35,554 nt of DNA from Mycobacterium sp. E1214 (GTDB lineage Bacteria; Actinomycetota; Actinomycetes; Mycobacteriales; Mycobacteriaceae): contig NZ_LZJC01000169.1 in the NCBI RefSeq assembly GCF_001666755.1, forward strand, positions 1 to 35,554, written 5' to 3'. This document shows positions 8,517 to 16,413 of this stretch, in pieces; position 1 is the stretch's first letter, and each line of letters opens with the position of its first letter. The notes under the pieces were generated by a model that was given only the letters and a program-made list of their open reading frames with translations, had not been told where the DNA came from and did not search any database. A program made the translations under genes and the position numbers.

Positions 8517-8584
8517 ACCGCCGGGATTGTGACGTGCGCGCGCTCTCACCGCCGCGTGGCGACATTCCGGCGGTGACTGTCCGC
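8517..8584. promoter_or_regulatory. inverted repeat between divergent genes
   Basis: ACCGCCGG at 8517-8524 and its exact complement CCGGCGGT at 8577-8584 flank the middle of the gap between the HD gene and the DJ-1/PfpI gene, with 60 bases between like positions. Could be a two-site operator; could also be chance in GC-rich DNA. Confidence 0.22.
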
Positions 8585-8616
8585 CCGAAGGCTGTGGCGG
8601 CGAGGCGACTTGGGTG

Positions 8617-9282
8617 ATGATCACGCCCATGCACGCACAGATCGTGTTGTTCGACGGATTCGATCCCCTGGACGCCATTGCCCCCTACGAAGTTCTGGTC
8701 GCGGGCAGCGACGCCATTGGTGGCGAGCTGGTTGTCGAATTGGTGTCCGCCGAGGGCCCGCGCGAGGTCATCAGTGGCTCAAGGGGTTTGGTGCTGACGG
8801 CCACTGCCGGGCTTGATCCGTCCAAGCCCGGCTTTGTCGTGGTTCCCGGTGCGGTGGGACCGATCGAGGGCGACCCCGACGAGGTCGACACCATCCCGGT
8901 GCTGTTGGCCCGGTTCGGAGAGACCGCCGCGGCACCGTTGGTGCGTCAGGCGTTGGACAACCCCGCCGTCACCGTCGCCACGGTGTGTGGCGGGTCGCTG
9001 GCGTTGGCCATGGCCGGACTGATCGACGGTCGCCACGCCAACACCCATCATCTCGGGGTGGACGTGTTGGAGGCCACCGGTGCGATCCCCGTGGCGGCCC
9101 GGGTGGTCGACGACGGAAACCTCGTCACCGCCGGTGGTGTCACCTCGGGCCTCGACTTGGCGCTCTACCTGCTCGGCCGCACCTACGGCTCGCAGATCGC
9201 GTTGGCCGTCGAGGCGATGTTCGCTTTCGAGAGTCGCGGCACCGTTTGGACCAATGATGGCCGCGCGCCCAGGGCGGTATGA
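8617..9282 (+). CDS. DJ-1/PfpI family protein
   Basis: About 221 residues. Class-I glutamine amidotransferase-like fold of the DJ-1/PfpI type: conserved glutamate in FDPLDAIAPYEVL (residue about 25) and nucleophile cysteine in VATVCGGSLALAMAGLIDG (residue about 124). These are followed by the ANTHH segment that in related proteins aligns with the isonitrile hydratase/GlxA group. Start is ATG 8617; a GTG at 8614 directly before it is an alternative, and a GAGG lies about 11 bases upstream. It lacks an AraC domain. It may be a small-molecule hydratase or a glyoxalase-like enzyme. The following small gene overlaps its end. Confidence 0.85.
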   Translation: MITPMHAQIVLFDGFDPLDAIAPYEVLVAGSDAIGGELVVELVSAEGPREVISGSRGLVLTATAGLDPSKPGFVVVPGAVGPIEGDPDEVDTIPVLLARFGETAAAPLVRQALDNPAVTVATVCGGSLALAMAGLIDGRHANTHHLGVDVLEATGAIPVAARVVDDGNLVTAGGVTSGLDLALYLLGRTYGSQIALAVEAMFAFESRGTVWTNDGRAPRAV

Positions 9283-9598
9283 GGTGGGCATCCTCGGCGA
9301 TTGGGACGTCAGCATCAAGACGCCGGTCGGAACGCTGCACATCGCGTATTGCTTCCGCCTTGACGACCAAGGCGTGCTGACCGGTAGCGCTGCCGGTCGA
9401 CACGAGACCGTGCCCTGCACCGACATCGTGGTCAGCGACGACGACGGCGGACAACGGGTCCGCTGGCGGCAATCCGTCACCAAACCGATGAAGCTGAACC
9501 TGCAGTTCGATGTGCTCGTCGAGGGCGACGATCTCCGCGGCCATTCCCGCGCCGGGCGGTTACCGCGGTCCACGATCAGCGGCACCCGACGCGTCTGA
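9254..9598 (+). CDS. small beta-barrel protein, unknown
   Basis: About 114 residues beginning MMAARPGRYEVGILGDWDV. The pattern GDWDVSIKTPVG ... LTGSAAGR ... LRGHSRAGRL resembles small lipocalin-like beta-sheet domains found as hypothetical proteins beside oxidoreductases and hydratases. It overlaps the end of the DJ-1/PfpI gene by 29 bases, so the two are probably co-transcribed. The ribosome-binding site is weak. In-frame ATG 9257 and GTG 9284 are alternative starts; the latter lies 2 bases past the upstream stop codon. Function unknown. Confidence 0.65.
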   Translation: MMAARPGRYEVGILGDWDVSIKTPVGTLHIAYCFRLDDQGVLTGSAAGRHETVPCTDIVVSDDDGGQRVRWRQSVTKPMKLNLQFDVLVEGDDLRGHSRAGRLPRSTISGTRRV

Positions 9599-9641
9599 CG
9601 GACCGCGCACCGGCGCACCACCCCTCGCCCGCTTCGACGAT

Positions 9642-10658
9642 CTAGGCGCCCGCGAAGCTGACGCGGGAGCTGTGGGGACCTGACGACGGGCGCTTCTCGT
9701 CAGTCGCGCGCCCGTGGAACGTATTTCGGTAACTTTGGGGTGCCACTCCGCTCAGTCGCCGGAACTGTTCACGAAAATTCGCCGCCGAGGCGAAACCGAC
9801 GTCACGGCCGATCCGTTCGATGCCATGGGCGCTGTGTTCGAGCAGTTCTTGGGCGTGGCGGATGCGCACTCCGGTGACCCATTGCATGGGGGTCTGACCC
9901 GTCTCGGCCTGGAAGCGACGGTTGAGCGTGCGCACGCTCATCGCGGCGTGAGCGGCGATATCGGCCAGCGTCAGGTCGCGGTGGGCGTTGGCCTCGATCC
10001 AGGCCAGCACCTCGTCCAACTGCGTGTGCTTGCCGATAACACTGGCGCGCAATTGGTTTCGGACGATGAATTGCGCCTGACCACCGCTTCGGTGCAGTGG
10101 CGCCACGGCGAGCTTCGCTGCGCTCGCGGCGATGCTCGCGCCATAGTCCTTCTGGACCATGTACAGGCAGGCGTCGAGCCCCGCGGAAGCGCCGGCCGAG
10201 GTGAGGATTTGTCCCTCGTCGACGTAGAGGACGTCGGGATCGAGGTCGACCTGCGGGAAGTTGGCGCGGAACAGGTCCGCTGCGAGCCAATGCGTGGTGG
10301 CGCGTTTTCCGTCCAGCAGCCCGGCGGCGGCCAGCAGGAATGCGCCGGTGCAGATCGAGGCGATCCGTGCGCCCCCGGCGTGGGCGTCCCGCAGCGCGGC
10401 GATGAGCGCGTCCGGGATCTCCGTCACGAGGTCGTCGAGCCCCGGCACGATGATGGTGTCTGCGTCCGCCAGTGCCTCGAGACCGTGATCGGTGGCGATA
10501 CGCAGGGGTCCCGCCGTGACGACGGGTTCGACGCCGCACACGTGCACGCGGTACCCGTGGGTCCCGTCGGGCAGTCGAACGCGCCCGAACACCTCGACGG
10601 GGATGGTCAGGTCGAAGGCGATGACGTCGGGAAAGGCCAGCACGGCAACGTTGTGCAT
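9642..10658 (-). CDS. GlxA-type AraC regulator with DJ-1/PfpI domain
   Basis: 338 residues. The N-terminal DJ-1/PfpI domain (residues 1-185) has the conserved glutamate in FDLTIPVEVFG and the cysteine in RIASICTGAFLLAAAGLLDG. The C-terminal AraC domain (about 210-320) has two helix-turn-helix motifs: LTLADIAAHAAMSVRTLNRR and the second ending IGRDVGFASAANFREQFRR. Such proteins are transcription activators whose N-terminal domain probably senses a ligand. It lies downstream of the dehalogenase gene, same strand, 101 bases apart, and may control this cluster. Targets unknown. Confidence 0.92.
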   Translation of the reverse strand: MHNVAVLAFPDVIAFDLTIPVEVFGRVRLPDGTHGYRVHVCGVEPVVTAGPLRIATDHGLEALADADTIIVPGLDDLVTEIPDALIAALRDAHAGGARIASICTGAFLLAAAGLLDGKRATTHWLAADLFRANFPQVDLDPDVLYVDEGQILTSAGASAGLDACLYMVQKDYGASIAASAAKLAVAPLHRSGGQAQFIVRNQLRASVIGKHTQLDEVLAWIEANAHRDLTLADIAAHAAMSVRTLNRRFQAETGQTPMQWVTGVRIRHAQELLEHSAHGIERIGRDVGFASAANFREQFRRLSGVAPQSYRNTFHGRATDEKRPSSGPHSSRVSFAGA

Positions 10659-10759
10659 GGCACCAACCTAGCAGCCGGAATGGCATTATTCAGGCGGTAG
10701 GTCTTGATATTGCCATGGCCGTGAACACCGGTAGCCGCTGGCGCAGACGCCGGGCACCG

Positions 10760-11659
10760 TCAATGACGGCTGGTCGCTCGGATGGTGCGCACAAAGGCCG
10801 CGATGGCCGCACCGATCTCGTCGGGACTGTCTTCCTGGAGGAAGTGGCTTCCCGCGACGGTGATTTCGGTCTGGTTGGGCCAGCTGCGGATGACGTCGAG
10901 GACGCGTCGCTTGCTTGCGATCACTCCTGGGTCGGCGCGAATGAACAGCTTCGGCACGTCGCACGACGCGAGCCACGCACCGAATTGCGCTATGGTCGCC
11001 ACGACCTCGGGCGGCTCCCCGCCGAGCGGCACGTCACGTGCCCATGACAGCGTCGGGCGCCGATCCTCACCGGCGTTGCGGAACGGCCGACGATAGTGAT
11101 CCATCTCCTCGTCGGTCAGATCGCGCATCACGATGGACGGCAGCACGCCTTCGATGAAGATGTTGTCGTCCAGCACCAGCGCCTCGCCCTGAGGGGAGCG
11201 CAAGCCCCGAAACATCTGAGCGACATCGTCGGGAAAGTCGTTCCACTCCATGGGAATTGCCACCGTCTCCATGTGTACGATGCCGGCGACCCGGTCCCGG
11301 TGTTGATTGGCCCAATCGAAGCCGAGCGCCCCGCCCCAGTCGTGCAACACCAGGGTCACGCGGTCACCGAGATCGAGGGCGTCCCAGAGGGCGAACAGGA
11401 AATCACGGTTCTGGTGATAGTGGTAGCTGCCGGGTCCCGGGTTGTCCAATTTGTCCGAGCCGCCCATCCCGATCAAGTCGCAGGCGACCAACCGGCCCAG
11501 GCCTTCCAGGTGCGGCATGACGTTGCGCCACAGGTAGGACGAACTCGGGTTGCCGTGCTGGAACACGATGGCGTCACCGTCGCCCTGGTCGATGAAGGCC
11601 ATGCGCTTGCCGTAAATCTCTCGGTAGCGCACCTGCGCGTATGGCTTGGCTCCGGTCAT
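10760..11659 (-). CDS. dhaA: haloalkane dehalogenase (DmbA/LinB-like)
   Basis: 299 residues; an alpha/beta hydrolase that replaces a halogen on an alkyl chain with hydroxyl. The full HLD-II active site is visible: halide-binding Asn37 in FQHGNPSSSYLWRN, nucleophile Asp107 and halide-binding Trp108 in LVLHDWGGALGF, catalytic Glu131 in IVHMETVAIP, and the base histidine near residue 271 in VAGSHFLQEDSP. Long stretches (MPHLEGLGRLVACDLIGMG, SWPNQTEITV) match what I recall of M. tuberculosis Rv2579 (DmbA). AGGAG lies 8 bases before the ATG at 11659. The frame is open further upstream but without support. It is flanked by DJ-1/PfpI genes on the same strand. The natural substrate is unknown. Confidence 0.95.
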   Translation of the reverse strand: MTGAKPYAQVRYREIYGKRMAFIDQGDGDAIVFQHGNPSSSYLWRNVMPHLEGLGRLVACDLIGMGGSDKLDNPGPGSYHYHQNRDFLFALWDALDLGDRVTLVLHDWGGALGFDWANQHRDRVAGIVHMETVAIPMEWNDFPDDVAQMFRGLRSPQGEALVLDDNIFIEGVLPSIVMRDLTDEEMDHYRRPFRNAGEDRRPTLSWARDVPLGGEPPEVVATIAQFGAWLASCDVPKLFIRADPGVIASKRRVLDVIRSWPNQTEITVAGSHFLQEDSPDEIGAAIAAFVRTIRATSRH

Positions 11660-11775
11660 TGCACACTCCTGTCCATGAAATCGACGTGCCGTCGTCGGTC
11701 GTCGAAGCAACCGGTGAATGGTGTCGAGATGGCGCTGCGGACCGACGGCTAGCGTCGTTGGCGCACTTCGGCGAG

Positions 11776-12489
11776 TCAGGAGTATTCGGCGGTGCCGCCG
11801 CCCTTTTCGGTGACGAAGCGCTCGCACGACGTCAGCAACGGCGCGACGTACTCTCGGACTCTCTGGACGGCCTGCCGGCTCGTCGATCGCGGTGATCCAC
11901 CGTCAAACGGTGGATGAGGGTCGTATTCCAAAAGCAGTTGGGCGTAGCGCGCGGTTTCCTCGTCGAACATCTCGGCGAGCAGAATCAGACCGAAGTCGAT
12001 TCCCGCCGTGACCCCGCCGCCGGTGATGCGGTTCCCATCGATGACGACGCGCTGCTGGGTCGGCACCGCCCCGAATAAGGGCAGTGCGTCCAACATCGAC
12101 CAGTGCGTGGTGGCACGATAACCGTCCAACAGTCCCGCGGCGCCCAGCACCAGCGAACCCGTGCAGACCGACGTGACGTAACGGGCCCGCGGGCCCCGAG
12201 TCGCAAGGAAATCAATCACCTCCGGATCGCGCATCGCGTCGGCCGTTCCGTTGCCCCCCGGCACAAAGATCACGTCGTAGTGATCCGCGGCGTCGGCGAG
12301 TCTTTCGGTCGCGCGAAACGGTGCGCCACTGTCCGAGAAGAACTCGTCGGTGGTGGTGTGCAGCAAATGCACGTCGGTGTGTTCGCGCAACGTCTCGTAT
12401 GGTCCTATCAGGTCCAGCATGGTCAGGCCCGGAAACGGAATCATCGCCACGCTCGGTCGCCAATGCGGTGTCTCCGTCGGCGCGCTCAC
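11776..12489 (-). CDS. DJ-1/PfpI protein, isonitrile hydratase-like
   Basis: About 237 residues from a GTG at 12489 with GGAG ten bases upstream. The glutamate lies in LDLIGPYETLREH and the cysteine-threonine pair in YVTSVCTGSLVLGAAGLLDG, followed by RATTHWSMLD. This Cys-Thr-Gly motif and the lack of a DNA-binding domain are those of isonitrile hydratase (isonitrile to N-substituted formamide). Many homologues are of unproven function, so the substrate is uncertain. It is the first of three same-strand genes (this, dhaA, glxA-like) and is divergent from a LysR regulator, which probably controls it. Confidence 0.87.
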   Translation of the reverse strand: MSAPTETPHWRPSVAMIPFPGLTMLDLIGPYETLREHTDVHLLHTTTDEFFSDSGAPFRATERLADAADHYDVIFVPGGNGTADAMRDPEVIDFLATRGPRARYVTSVCTGSLVLGAAGLLDGYRATTHWSMLDALPLFGAVPTQQRVVIDGNRITGGGVTAGIDFGLILLAEMFDEETARYAQLLLEYDPHPPFDGGSPRSTSRQAVQRVREYVAPLLTSCERFVTEKGGGTAEYS

Positions 12490-12557
12490 CGAGCGAAACT
12501 CCGCGGGATGGGGCAATGAACTCGGGTGACTACTGCGCGCATACTTCCCTCTCGACC

Positions 12558-12567
12558 GGTGATCACC
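12558..12567. promoter_or_regulatory. palindrome between divergent hydratase and lysR genes
   Basis: GGTGATCACC is a perfect 10-base palindrome in the 268-base gap between the isonitrile-hydratase-like gene and the LysR gene. It lies 69 bases before the hydratase start. A LysR or GlxA operator is plausible; nothing in the sequence proves it. Confidence 0.3.
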
Positions 12568-12757
12568 TGAATGTAGGAAGCGCCGGACAGGCGCGACACT
12601 GGCCGGCTGGTCAACGAACGCCGAATTTTTGCCGTGCTCACCGAGTGGGCGGAGCGGCGGGTGGGTGAGGCGCGGTTCCATCAAAAGGTCAGGCCCGCGA
12701 ACCTCAAGCTCTTGCCGATTGAGCGCGCGGCGCGATGGCGTCGGGTTGAATGTCGGC

Positions 12758-13705
12758 GTGGAGATCTCGCAGATGCGTGCGTTCGTGGCCGTGGTGGAGG
12801 ACGGCGGGTTGTCGGCGGCGGCTCGTCGGCTGCACATCAGCCAGCCCGCGCTGTCGGGAACGATTCAGGCGCTGGAAAAGCGCCTCGACACCCAGCTGCT
12901 GACCCGCAGCAGCTCCGGAGTGACCCCCACCGCGGCCGGCATGACGTTCCTCAACGAAGCGCGGGCCGTCATCGCGCGCTACGAAGAGGCGTTGGCCGCC
13001 ATGGCCGCCCACTCGCCGCACCGAAGCCGCACGCTGCGCATCGGCGTGCCCCTGGAACTGCCGCCCCAACCGGTGTCCGAGGCGATTTCCCAACTGGCCG
13101 CGGCCTATCCGGGCACCACGGTCACGGTGCGGCACATGTCGACCGCCAAGCAACTCGATGCGCTGTGCCGCGACGAACTCGACGTCGGCCTGGTCCGTGA
13201 ATTGCCCGCGACGGACCGCCTCGACGTCGGCGTCGCTCTGCGAGAACCGTTGGGTGTGTTGTTGGCGGCCGAGCAGGCGACGGCGGTGGCCTCGCCGTCG
13301 GGTGGGGTGCATCTGGACCGGCTGATTGGCTTGCAGTGGTTAGGCTTTCCACGCGCCGGCAGCCCCGCCTGGTACGACGAGATCACCGCGGTTCTGCGCA
13401 GCCACGGGATCCAGCCGGACCGCCCCGACGCCTACACCCAGGACCTGCAACCTGAGGTCAAGCTGGCTCAGATCAGCGCGGGGGGCAGATTCGCCTTGGC
13501 ACCCGCGAATTGGCAACGCCCGCTTCCCAATTCGGTGCGGTGGCTGCGCTTGGTGGACAGTCCCCTGGTGCGCCGAACCTGGGTCGTCTGGCCGGCGCGC
13601 TCGCACCGCAAGGACGTCGCGCACCTGGTGGCCGCGCTCGAAGACGCCATCGAGGCCGCCGGCCCCGGCGACGATGCCCGTTCGACAGCCCCCACCGCCA
13701 TCTAG
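12758..13705 (+). CDS. LysR-family transcription regulator
   Basis: About 315 residues. An N-terminal winged helix-turn-helix (QMRAFVAVVEDGGLSAAARR then LHISQPALSGTIQALEKRL, residues about 6-45) is followed by the linker helix and a periplasmic-binding-like effector domain beginning RTLRIGVPLELPPQ. GTG at 12758 is taken as start because the helix-turn-helix begins right after it; TTG 12746 is an alternative. Divergent from the isonitrile-hydratase-like gene, the classic arrangement for a LysR protein controlling its neighbour. The SDR gene follows 114 bases downstream on the same strand and could also be a target. Confidence 0.9.
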   Translation: MEISQMRAFVAVVEDGGLSAAARRLHISQPALSGTIQALEKRLDTQLLTRSSSGVTPTAAGMTFLNEARAVIARYEEALAAMAAHSPHRSRTLRIGVPLELPPQPVSEAISQLAAAYPGTTVTVRHMSTAKQLDALCRDELDVGLVRELPATDRLDVGVALREPLGVLLAAEQATAVASPSGGVHLDRLIGLQWLGFPRAGSPAWYDEITAVLRSHGIQPDRPDAYTQDLQPEVKLAQISAGGRFALAPANWQRPLPNSVRWLRLVDSPLVRRTWVVWPARSHRKDVAHLVAALEDAIEAAGPGDDARSTAPTAI

Positions 13706-13819
13706 CCCGGTTATCGCCGCCATCGCGAGACCCGATGGGTGCGGCCCCGACGCACGCGACCGTCAGCGTCTTGGATAAAGAGGCGACTGTACTCACGACC
13801 CCGATCACAAAGGATGCGC

Positions 13820-14584
13820 ATGACGAAGGAAATGGCCACCCCACTGCACGGCACCACGGCCCTGGTGACGGGCGCCAATCGCGGCCTGGGCCGGGCGATC
13901 GTCTCGGCACTTCTCGATCGCGGTGCGAGCAAGGTCTATGCGGCGGCCCGCACGCCGGCGCAGCTGGACACGGCCGACGGGCGCATCACGCCGGTCAAGC
14001 TTGACGTCACCGACGGAGCCGACGTGAGCGCCGCGGCCGCGCACTGTGGGGACGTCGTCGTGTTGATCAACAACGCCGGCGCGATGCTGGAGTCGCCGTT
14101 TTTGACCCCGCGCAGCGCCGACGCGGCACGCACGGAGATGGAGACCAACTATTTCGGCACCCTGGCCATGGCCCGCGCCTTCGCCCCCATCCTGGCGGCC
14201 AACGGCGGTGGCGCGCTCGTCAACATCCTCTCCGTTGCCAGTTTCTACTCGCTGCCCTTCAACGCCTCGTATTGCGCGTCCAAGGCCGCCGAGTGGTCGC
14301 TGACCAACGCGTTGCGTCTCGAATTGCACCGGCAGGGCACCAATGTCGTGGCCGTGCACCCGGGCTTCATCGACACCGACATGACCGCCACCGTCACCGA
14401 CCCCAAGCTGTCCCCCGAGGACGTCGCCGCCCAAACTTTGGACGCCATCGAGGCCGGTGCCCAGGAAGTGCTCACCGACGACAAGACCCGCACCGTCAAG
14501 CAGTCCATTCCCACACACCTGACGACTCTTTACCCGCAACTTCAAAAACGTTGGGAGGCAGGCGATTCTCCGTGGCGGGGTTGA
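13820..14584 (+). CDS. short-chain dehydrogenase/reductase
   Basis: 254 residues. Rossmann nucleotide motif TGANRGLG (residues 17-24), NNAG motif in VVVLINNAGAMLE, catalytic serine in NILSVASFYS and the YxxxK pair in SYCASKAAEW. An acidic residue after beta-2 is not evident (VYAAARTPAQL), which favours NADP over NAD, as inference. AAGGA lies 6 bases before ATG 13820; ATG 13814 and 13832 are alternatives. It converges on the 6-oxocamphor-hydrolase-like gene with a 31-base gap. Substrate unknown; oxidation of an alcohol to a ketone feeding that hydrolase is a testable idea. Confidence 0.92.
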   Translation: MTKEMATPLHGTTALVTGANRGLGRAIVSALLDRGASKVYAAARTPAQLDTADGRITPVKLDVTDGADVSAAAAHCGDVVVLINNAGAMLESPFLTPRSADAARTEMETNYFGTLAMARAFAPILAANGGGALVNILSVASFYSLPFNASYCASKAAEWSLTNALRLELHRQGTNVVAVHPGFIDTDMTATVTDPKLSPEDVAAQTLDAIEAGAQEVLTDDKTRTVKQSIPTHLTTLYPQLQKRWEAGDSPWRG

Positions 14585-14615
14585 TATCGACTCAGGCCCG
14601 ACGGGTGTCGGCGAT

Positions 14616-15386
14616 TCAACCCTGCGACGCGCGGCGCGCCACGTCGGCCGCGCTGATGCCCTCCAGCGCCAACCCGTATCCGATGTTCTCGTCGACCACG
14701 CGCCGGAGCCGCTGCGTCAACACTGTTCGGGTGTAGCTGCTGGTCAACGGGGGCAGCGCCGCGATGTCACGGGCGATCTCGCGCGCCCGCGGCAAAAGCT
14801 GGTCGCTGTCGACGATCTCGTTGACAACGCCCCACTCGCGGGCGGTGGCGGCATCCAGGGTTTGGCGGGTCAGCAGGAAGTAACGCGCGCGGATGCTCCC
14901 GATCACCTCCGGCCACAACAGGTTGACGCCGTCGCCGGGGACGATGCCGAAGTCGAAATGCGGTCGGTCCGAGAACACGGTGTGCGGGGTGGCGAGCACG
15001 ATGTCGCACAACAGGACGTACTCGCTGTGCAGCAATACGGGGCCGTTGAGCGCAGCGATCATGGGCACCTCGACGTCGAGGATGTTCGCCAGGATCTTTT
15101 TGCCTTCGCGCCAGATCTTGTCGTAACCGACGGGGCTGAAGAAGTCGAAACCCTCCGCGGAAATTTCGTCCATGAACGCATCACCGGAGCCGGTGAGGAT
15201 GACGACTCGATTGTCACGGTCGGCGCCCACGCGATGAAACAGTTCGACGAACTGCTCATGGGTGTGACCGTCGAAGCGCAGCTTGCCGCCATCGGTGTGC
15301 AGCGCAATCTCGAGCACGCCGTGCTCGTCACGGGTCAGCCTCGCATTAGGGAACTCGTCGCGATAGTCGTCAAAGGCCGTGCTCAT
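14616..15386 (-). CDS. crotonase-fold C-C hydrolase, 6-oxocamphor hydrolase-like
   Basis: 256 residues from ATG 15386 with GGAGG upstream. By fold it belongs to the enoyl-CoA hydratase superfamily. His120 (LLHSEY), His143 (DRPHFDFG), Asp152 (VPGDGV) and Glu242 (ALEGIS) sit at the spacing of His122, His145, Asp154 and Glu244 of Rhodococcus 6-oxocamphor hydrolase, each shifted by exactly two residues. That enzyme splits non-thioester beta-diketones by a retro-Claisen reaction. The two glutamates of true enoyl-CoA hydratases are absent at the usual places. I infer a beta-diketone hydrolase; the substrate is unknown. Likely monocistronic; convergent with the SDR gene. Confidence 0.85.
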   Translation of the reverse strand: MSTAFDDYRDEFPNARLTRDEHGVLEIALHTDGGKLRFDGHTHEQFVELFHRVGADRDNRVVILTGSGDAFMDEISAEGFDFFSPVGYDKIWREGKKILANILDVEVPMIAALNGPVLLHSEYVLLCDIVLATPHTVFSDRPHFDFGIVPGDGVNLLWPEVIGSIRARYFLLTRQTLDAATAREWGVVNEIVDSDQLLPRAREIARDIAALPPLTSSYTRTVLTQRLRRVVDENIGYGLALEGISAADVARRASQG

Positions 15387-15577
15387 CGGGTCCTCCAGGT
15401 CGAGTGTCCGGCGGTGGTCGCCGCTCAAACTAACCGCGAAACCCGGCTCGGCCGTCCGCCTGAACCATCACGATTGGCGGCAGCGGCCATAAGTGCCGCC
15501 GATGGCAGGCGCGAACCCGAACCGGGCGGGGCCTGCAGCAGCCCGCTCGTTGCGAAGCCCTCTCGGCGACCCGAGCG

Positions 15578-16186
15578 CTACAGACCCGACGGCACGACCT
15601 TGCCGTTTACCGTCACCTGAACCTGATCGGTCTTGGGGTTGTACTCGATCTGGCCGTGCTCGAAACTCGACACGAGCGAATCGCCCACCGTGGTTGCATC
15701 GCTGGTCGGGTAGCCCAGCGGCCCCGCCGAGCCGTTGGTGCCGGTGACGGCGGGCACGCCCGCCGGGTCACGCGGCACGTTCCACGCCTCCCGAATCTTG
15801 CCCAGCGTGATGTATGCGGGCGTGCCGGTGTCGCCGTTCTTCGCGGTGATCACCCCGCCTTGGAACTGTTGGAAGATCAGGCCGCTCGGCCGGGTGCCCG
15901 CGTTGTGGTCACCCGTCAGGGGCTGACCGAGAGCGTCTTTCTGGTCTTGGGTGGCCGACGAGTACTTGGCGGCGATCGGTCCGGTGAGTGTTACCTGCAC
16001 GCCGCGCTCCCCGGCCAGTTTCACCTCGGTGGGCGGCGCCGGCGGTGCAGGTGTGGAGGTAACGCTCACCCCGCCCTGCTGGGGGGCCGGGGTGCTTGCG
16101 CTCTTGCTATCGGTGCAGCTCACGGCGATCAGCGCGACAGCGGCCACGCCGACGACTCCCGCGCGGCGGTATGCGATCGTTGGCAT
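15578..16186 (-). CDS. lipoprotein with LGFP-type repeats
   Basis: 202 residues. The signal peptide ends AVALIAVSCTDSKS, a lipoprotein processing site, then a threonine/proline-rich linker. The C-terminal part contains LGFP-like repeats: QPLTGDHN ... GLIFQQFQGGVITAKNGDT and GPLGYPTSDAT ... FEHGQIEYNPKTD. LGFP repeats occur in mycobacterial and corynebacterial cell-envelope proteins and are thought to bind wall polymers. AGAGG lies about 6 bases before ATG 16186. Function otherwise unknown; membrane-anchored outer face likely. Confidence 0.85.
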   Translation of the reverse strand: MPTIAYRRAGVVGVAAVALIAVSCTDSKSASTPAPQQGGVSVTSTPAPPAPPTEVKLAGERGVQVTLTGPIAAKYSSATQDQKDALGQPLTGDHNAGTRPSGLIFQQFQGGVITAKNGDTGTPAYITLGKIREAWNVPRDPAGVPAVTGTNGSAGPLGYPTSDATTVGDSLVSSFEHGQIEYNPKTDQVQVTVNGKVVPSGL

Positions 16187-16358
16187 CGGCGTCCTCTCGC
16201 GTCGTTTCGGTGGCGCAGTCGCCACGGGCGTTATGGCCGCGAACGAACTTACAACGCGAGTCCGGGTTGCACGCCCGCGCCCCCGACCCGGGCGCTGTCG
16301 CCGTGACGCGCGTTCACGACCACCGATCACCGGAGACACGGCGTGCGGCCGCCGCCGT

Positions 16359-16395
16359 CTGCTGGGCCGTTCGCGATGGAACAACGGCCCAGCAG
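16359..16395 (-). terminator. strong hairpin downstream of small secreted protein gene
   Basis: CTGCTGGGCCGTT (16359-16371) and its perfect complement AACGGCCCAGCAG (16383-16395) form a 13-base-pair stem with an 11-base loop, 19 bases after the stop of the gene at 16414-16638. No run of T follows, as is common for mycobacterial terminators. Confidence 0.6.
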
Positions 16396-16413
16396 TCGGC
16401 TATCGCAGGGGGA

